A stretch of 8,374 nt of DNA from Planctomycetaceae bacterium (lineage in GTDB: Bacteria > Planctomycetota > Planctomycetia > Pirellulales > UBA1268): NCBI GenBank assembly GCA_005789975.1, contig SXWC01000087.1, positions 1-8,374 of the forward strand. Reading direction: 5' to 3'. Positions within the stretch are counted from its first letter, which is position 1; each line of letters starts with the position of its first letter. Below the pieces are notes generated by a model. It worked only from the letters and a program-made list of their open reading frames with translations. It was not told the origin of the DNA and made no database searches. A program made the translations under genes and the position numbers. Below, in pieces: positions 5,922-8,374 of the stretch.

Positions 5922-7570
5922 TATTCCTTGAACTCTTCGTCAACCGACTGATTGCGGTAGATCGGAAGGTGGCGGTAGTACACCTCGAGGATCATCGTCG
6001 CGAGCGATGTGCAGTAGAGGCGTCCGGCGGTTTCCGCCCCGTGGCCTCCCCCCTCGACCCCCTCGTGCCAGCTGCCCGTCTCGTGGCCGCTGGTCGCCTG
6101 GGTCTTCAGCAGCAGCTCCTTCATTTTCTTGTTCCAGGCGATCCACATTTCGCCCTCCATGTGGTGCATCACCTGGGTGGCGTAGTAGTCGTAATAAAGG
6201 TCCTTGTTGGGGCCCAGCTTCGAGATGTGTTCACAGCCGCGCTGCAGGGCCGGATTGTCCTTCTTCCAGCCCAGATACATGCGGCAGAGCAGGCCGACGG
6301 CGGTCGTGCCGGCCCCCTTGCCGGGATTGGTGTAGCCGTAGAAGGCGCCGTCCTCCTCCTGCACGGCGTTGAGGAAGTCAACGGCCTTCTTGATCGTCAG
6401 CGGGTTGACTTTGAGGTAGGCCATGTTGCCGCTCTTGAGCGCCATGATCTGCCAGCCCACGGCCGAAGTGTCGCCGGGCTGCTTCGGTTCGTAACGCCAG
6501 CCACCCCCCGACGGATCCTGTGCGTCCGAGATGAAGTTGAGCGCGAGTTGGGTCGGTGTGGCGAGCCGGTTGTCCTGCGACATGGCGTAGCATTCCGAGA
6601 GGGCGATGCCCGTGAGCCCTTGGGAATACAGGCTCCCCCCCCTGCCATAGGCCTTGCCATTGCCGGCGACCGTCAACTGGGCGAGGAAGTTGATGCCCCG
6701 TTCGATCTGGGCCTTATACGGACCTTCGCGATGGGTGTAGCCGCGGCCCAAAAAAGGCAGCAAGGCGAGCGCCGTGGCGCCGCAGCGGTCAGGGTTGTTG
6801 CCCGATTTCGTGCAGTTGCAGCCGGCGCACTGTCCCAGTTCGAACGACCAGCCGCCGTCGGGCAGTTGGTGCTGTGCGATCCACTTGAGCGCCCGGTCGA
6901 CGGCCTTCTCCGTGTCGTCACCGCCACCACCCGCACCCGCGAGTTTGCCTGCCTGGCCCCGGGATCCGAGGCCGCCTCCCTTGCCCCCGATGGCGCCCAT
7001 CTGCGACATCATGTCGGCCTCGGGCGCCGTCTCGGTGCCGAAGTCGGTGAACTCGACGGCCAGCGGCGCGGCCTCGACATCCGTGGCCAACGTCGTGACC
7101 TCGACCGGTGTGACCTCGACCTCGGTCGTCACCGCGACGTCGGCCGTCGCATCGGAGGTCTCGACAGCTTCATTCTTGGGCAGGTCTTCCTCGGGTTCGT
7201 TGAAGTCTTCCTCGGACTCGGGTGCGTTCGACGTAATGATCCGCGGCACCTCCTTCTTCGGTGGCTCGGTGACGATCAACGCCATGGCGAGCAGGGCGAC
7301 GACGTGCACGAGCATGCTGATGGCCCAGGGGGGCGCCTGCCGGACCGCCTCGCTGCCGAGCGTGCCATCGCCTTCTTCGTGTTCGGCTTCAGCCGCCGCT
7401 TGACCCGCGCCGCCCTGTTTCACCGAACCAGCCTTGGCGGGCTCCGGTCGTCGAGGGGGCGTCGCCTTGGCGGCAGGGGGGGATGCTGCCGAAGAGGCCG
7501 GGGCCGGCGGCGGGGCTGCCGGGGTTCGGGGGGTTTTCTTTTTGAGATCGGGATCAATCTGGCTCGACAT
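5921..7570 (-). CDS. Membrane-anchored alpha/alpha-toroid protein (prenyltransferase/squalene-oxidase repeat), first copy
   Basis: This 549-residue protein has a cytoplasmic proline/alanine-rich tail (1-80), one membrane helix (about 83-100, WAISMLVHVVALLAMALI) and an acidic linker with VxVT repeats (about 105-185). A glycine-rich hinge (about 192-217) precedes a helical toroid domain (about 222-535). The single N-terminal helix followed by a long proline- and acid-rich stalk recalls TonB-like anchors and places the toroid in the periplasm. QW-like repeats include WIAQHQLPDGGWSF (230-243) and FISDAQDPSGGGWRY (346-360). QPGDTSAVGWQ (364-374) occupies the place of the cyclase DXDDTA motif, so terpene cyclase activity is not supported. 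Cys248, Cys251, Cys253 and Cys263 could bind a metal or form disulfides. The C-terminus has GHETGSW and EVYYRHLPIYR. GGGAA lies 8 bases before the ATG. The function of this widespread planctomycete type is not established. Confidence 0.9.
   Translation of the reverse strand: MSSQIDPDLKKKTPRTPAAPPPAPASSAASPPAAKATPPRRPEPAKAGSVKQGGAGQAAAEAEHEEGDGTLGSEAVRQAPPWAISMLVHVVALLAMALIVTEPPKKEVPRIITSNAPESEEDFNEPEEDLPKNEAVETSDATADVAVTTEVEVTPVEVTTLATDVEAAPLAVEFTDFGTETAPEADMMSQMGAIGGKGGGLGSRGQAGKLAGAGGGGDDTEKAVDRALKWIAQHQLPDGGWSFELGQCAGCNCTKSGNNPDRCGATALALLPFLGRGYTHREGPYKAQIERGINFLAQLTVAGNGKAYGRGGSLYSQGLTGIALSECYAMSQDNRLATPTQLALNFISDAQDPSGGGWRYEPKQPGDTSAVGWQIMALKSGNMAYLKVNPLTIKKAVDFLNAVQEEDGAFYGYTNPGKGAGTTAVGLLCRMYLGWKKDNPALQRGCEHISKLGPNKDLYYDYYATQVMHHMEGEMWIAWNKKMKELLLKTQATSGHETGSWHEGVEGGGHGAETAGRLYCTSLATMILEVYYRHLPIYRNQSVDEEFKE
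7095..7121. repeat. 12-bp direct repeat in the linker of the first toroid gene
   Basis: GTGACCTCGACC occurs at 7095-7106 and again at 7110-7121, a period of 15 bases. On the coding strand it gives VEVTP-VEVTT at residues 151-160, preceded by the related VAVTT at 145-149. The pentapeptide period matches that of the VAVTE repeat in the neighbouring paralogue. Confidence 0.8.
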
Positions 7571-8004
7571 GGAATGTTCCCGTCAGCAGGGGCTCGTGGT
7601 GACGCTCAAGCACGACCGCTCCGGCGATCGCTGCGATTCATGGAATCGCCCGGTTTTCAACCATGGAAAGGGACCTTCGACCGTCGTCAAATATACCAAT
7701 GGACGCGGGAGCGGGGGACCAGCGGCGGCATTTCCCGGCCGCACTCCCGGAGGCCTCCGCCGCCCCGCCAGGAACAGGTTCGGCCGGTGCCTGGTGGAGT
7801 ATTCCCGGGTCTTTCAGGGTTGGCCGCGGCGGGGAATGGCACGGATTGGCCCTGCGCGGGCACCCCGCTGGCCTTCGTGAGTCTGGCCGGGTAAGTTTTC
7901 GGATCTTCCGCGGCCCCCTGTGGCAGCCGTGGCACACACGTCAGCCGGTCACCGGCAGATCAGACGACTCTGGAAGGACTGCGGCCACCGCAGACGATAC
8001 GACC
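7571..8004. other. 434-base divergent intergenic region, no gene recognised
   Basis: This region separates the first toroid gene (minus) from rpmG (plus), so it should hold two promoters. The most AT-rich patch is 7683-7700. On the minus strand it reads as TTGACG (complement of 7685-7690) and, just before it, the -10-like TATATT (complement of 7690-7695), but neither has a convincing partner at 16-18 bases. A perfect 12-bp palindrome, CGGAGGCCTCCG, is at 7748-7759. A small hairpin, GCGGG-CAC-CCCGC, is at 7856-7868. I found no tRNA, no recognisable small RNA and no coding frame with a plausible start. Confidence 0.6.
7944..7993 (+). promoter_or_regulatory. Two hairpins in the probable rpmG leader
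   Basis: GCCGGT-C-ACCGGC (7944-7956) can fold as a 5-bp stem with loop TCA. CTGCGG-CCA-CCGCAG (7979-7993) is a perfect 6-bp stem with a 3-base loop, ending 11 bases before the rpmG ATG, where a Shine-Dalgarno sequence would normally lie. None is visible there; the nearest purine-rich stretch (GGAAGGA, 7972-7978) is immediately 5' of the second stem. Folding would bring GGAAGGA closer to the start, so a translational role is possible but unproven. Confidence 0.35.
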
Positions 8005-8169
8005 ATGGCGAAGGGCAAGAAGAAGCTCGAGATCATCCACCTCGTGTGCGAGGAGACGGGCGACCAGAACTACACGCTGCGCCGCAAGAGCGGCGGCGAG
8101 AAACTGAAGATCAAAAAGTATTCGCCGCGGCTGCGGAAGCACACGCTTCACAACGAGAAGAAGAAATAG
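8005..8169 (+). CDS. rpmG: 50S ribosomal protein bL33
   Basis: bL33 is a small structural protein of the large ribosomal subunit near the E site. The 54 residues match the family's normal length. Family landmarks are LEIIHLVCEETGDQNYTLRR (8-27), with the typical NYT, and KKYSPRLRKHTLHNEKK (37-53), with the KY-P-xxRKHTxHxE signature. The zinc-binding form has two CxxC pairs. Here only Cys15 remains, and the second pair is replaced (KYSPRL, Ser40), so this is the zinc-free C-minus form with one leftover cysteine. The frame is open upstream to 7663, but MAKGKKK is the natural start. The stop lies 17 bases from the stop of the facing minus-strand gene. Confidence 0.93.
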   Translation: MAKGKKKLEIIHLVCEETGDQNYTLRRKSGGEKLKIKKYSPRLRKHTLHNEKKK

Positions 8170-8186
8170 CCTAAGCGCCCCGGGAT

Positions 8187-8374
8187 TCAGCCTGCCGACT
8201 CCAGCGCGGCGGCGATGGATTCAGGACCGGTCACCTCGACGACCTGGTCGGGAGAGTGTCGCAGGCGGGCCTCGTGCCGCGTGCCTGCCGTCACGATCGC
8301 CAGCCGGCATTCGGCCGGCCGGGTGAAGGTGGTGCCGCCGGGACTTACGATCAAGTCGATCTCGCACGGCGCGC
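8187..8374 (-). CDS. C-terminal end of an unidentified protein (cut by window edge)
   Basis: A minus-strand frame enters at the right edge (first complete codon ends at 8372) and runs 61 codons to a TGA at 8187-8189. The visible tail contains IDLIVSPGGTTFTRPAECRL (5-24), then AIVTAGTRH and VVEVTGPESIAAALESAG at the end. Alternating hydrophobic strands and a final short helix give it the look of a real protein end, and the two other minus frames are closed by stops. I do not recognise the family. The start and most of the protein are outside the window. Convergent with rpmG. Confidence 0.6.
   Translation of the reverse strand, partial: APCEIDLIVSPGGTTFTRPAECRLAIVTAGTRHEARLRHSPDQVVEVTGPESIAAALESAG

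Noticed and set aside
5183..7894. A 903-codon open frame on the plus strand across both toroid genes
   Set aside because: It lies antisense to two genes with clear family signatures, its translation is low-complexity and rich in Arg, Gly and His, and it has no domain. Long antisense frames are a normal effect of high third-position GC.
7720..8000. Possible tRNA upstream of rpmG, because rpmG often sits near tRNA genes
   Set aside because: No cloverleaf with a T-loop GTTCRANYC motif could be found on either strand.
7663..8004. Plus-strand frame continuing upstream of rpmG
   Set aside because: bL33 has a sharply defined N-terminus (MAKGKKK here); the upstream translation has no family resemblance and no supported start.

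Overview
The window is visibly GC-rich and carries only bacterial chromosomal genes. I read it as a piece of a Planctomycetota chromosome. The evidence is two large adjacent membrane-anchored toroid proteins of the squalene-cyclase-repeat type that this phylum carries in many copies, a GTG-started FabZ-like dehydratase with a long N-terminal extension, and loose gene packing with frequent strand changes and weak Shine-Dalgarno signals. I see no insertion sequence, phage gene, tRNA, rRNA or CRISPR array.

Layout from left to right. Positions 1-444 (minus) hold the N-terminal part of glutamate 5-kinase (proB), cut by the window edge. A 203-base divergent intergenic region with GC-rich hairpins separates it from purF (648-2216, plus), a four-cysteine iron-sulfur-type amidophosphoribosyltransferase. 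purF converges, with a 2-base gap, on a run of six minus-strand genes. In transcription order these are a 549-residue toroid protein (7570-5921), a second toroid protein (5788-4250), a small four-helix membrane protein (4206-3712), a 32-residue extremely basic protein (3620-3522), a FabZ-like dehydratase (3455-2916) and trmB (2899-2219). Twin hairpins with UNCG-type loops lie just after the first toroid gene, and a terminator-like structure lies just before the small basic gene, so the run is probably several transcripts. On the right, a 434-base non-coding stretch leads to rpmG (bL33, 8005-8169, plus), which converges on the C-terminal end of an unidentified minus-strand gene running off the window.

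The housekeeping genes (proB, purF, trmB, fabZ-like, rpmG) serve proline, purine, tRNA modification, lipid and ribosome functions and have no single shared pathway. The less-explained part is 3522-7570: two paralogous periplasm-facing toroid proteins lacking the canonical cyclase DXDD acid, each with a cysteine cluster and a VxVT repeat linker, followed by a glycine/alanine-rich membrane protein and a tiny cationic protein. This is the best candidate for undescribed biology, though nothing here proves that these genes act together.
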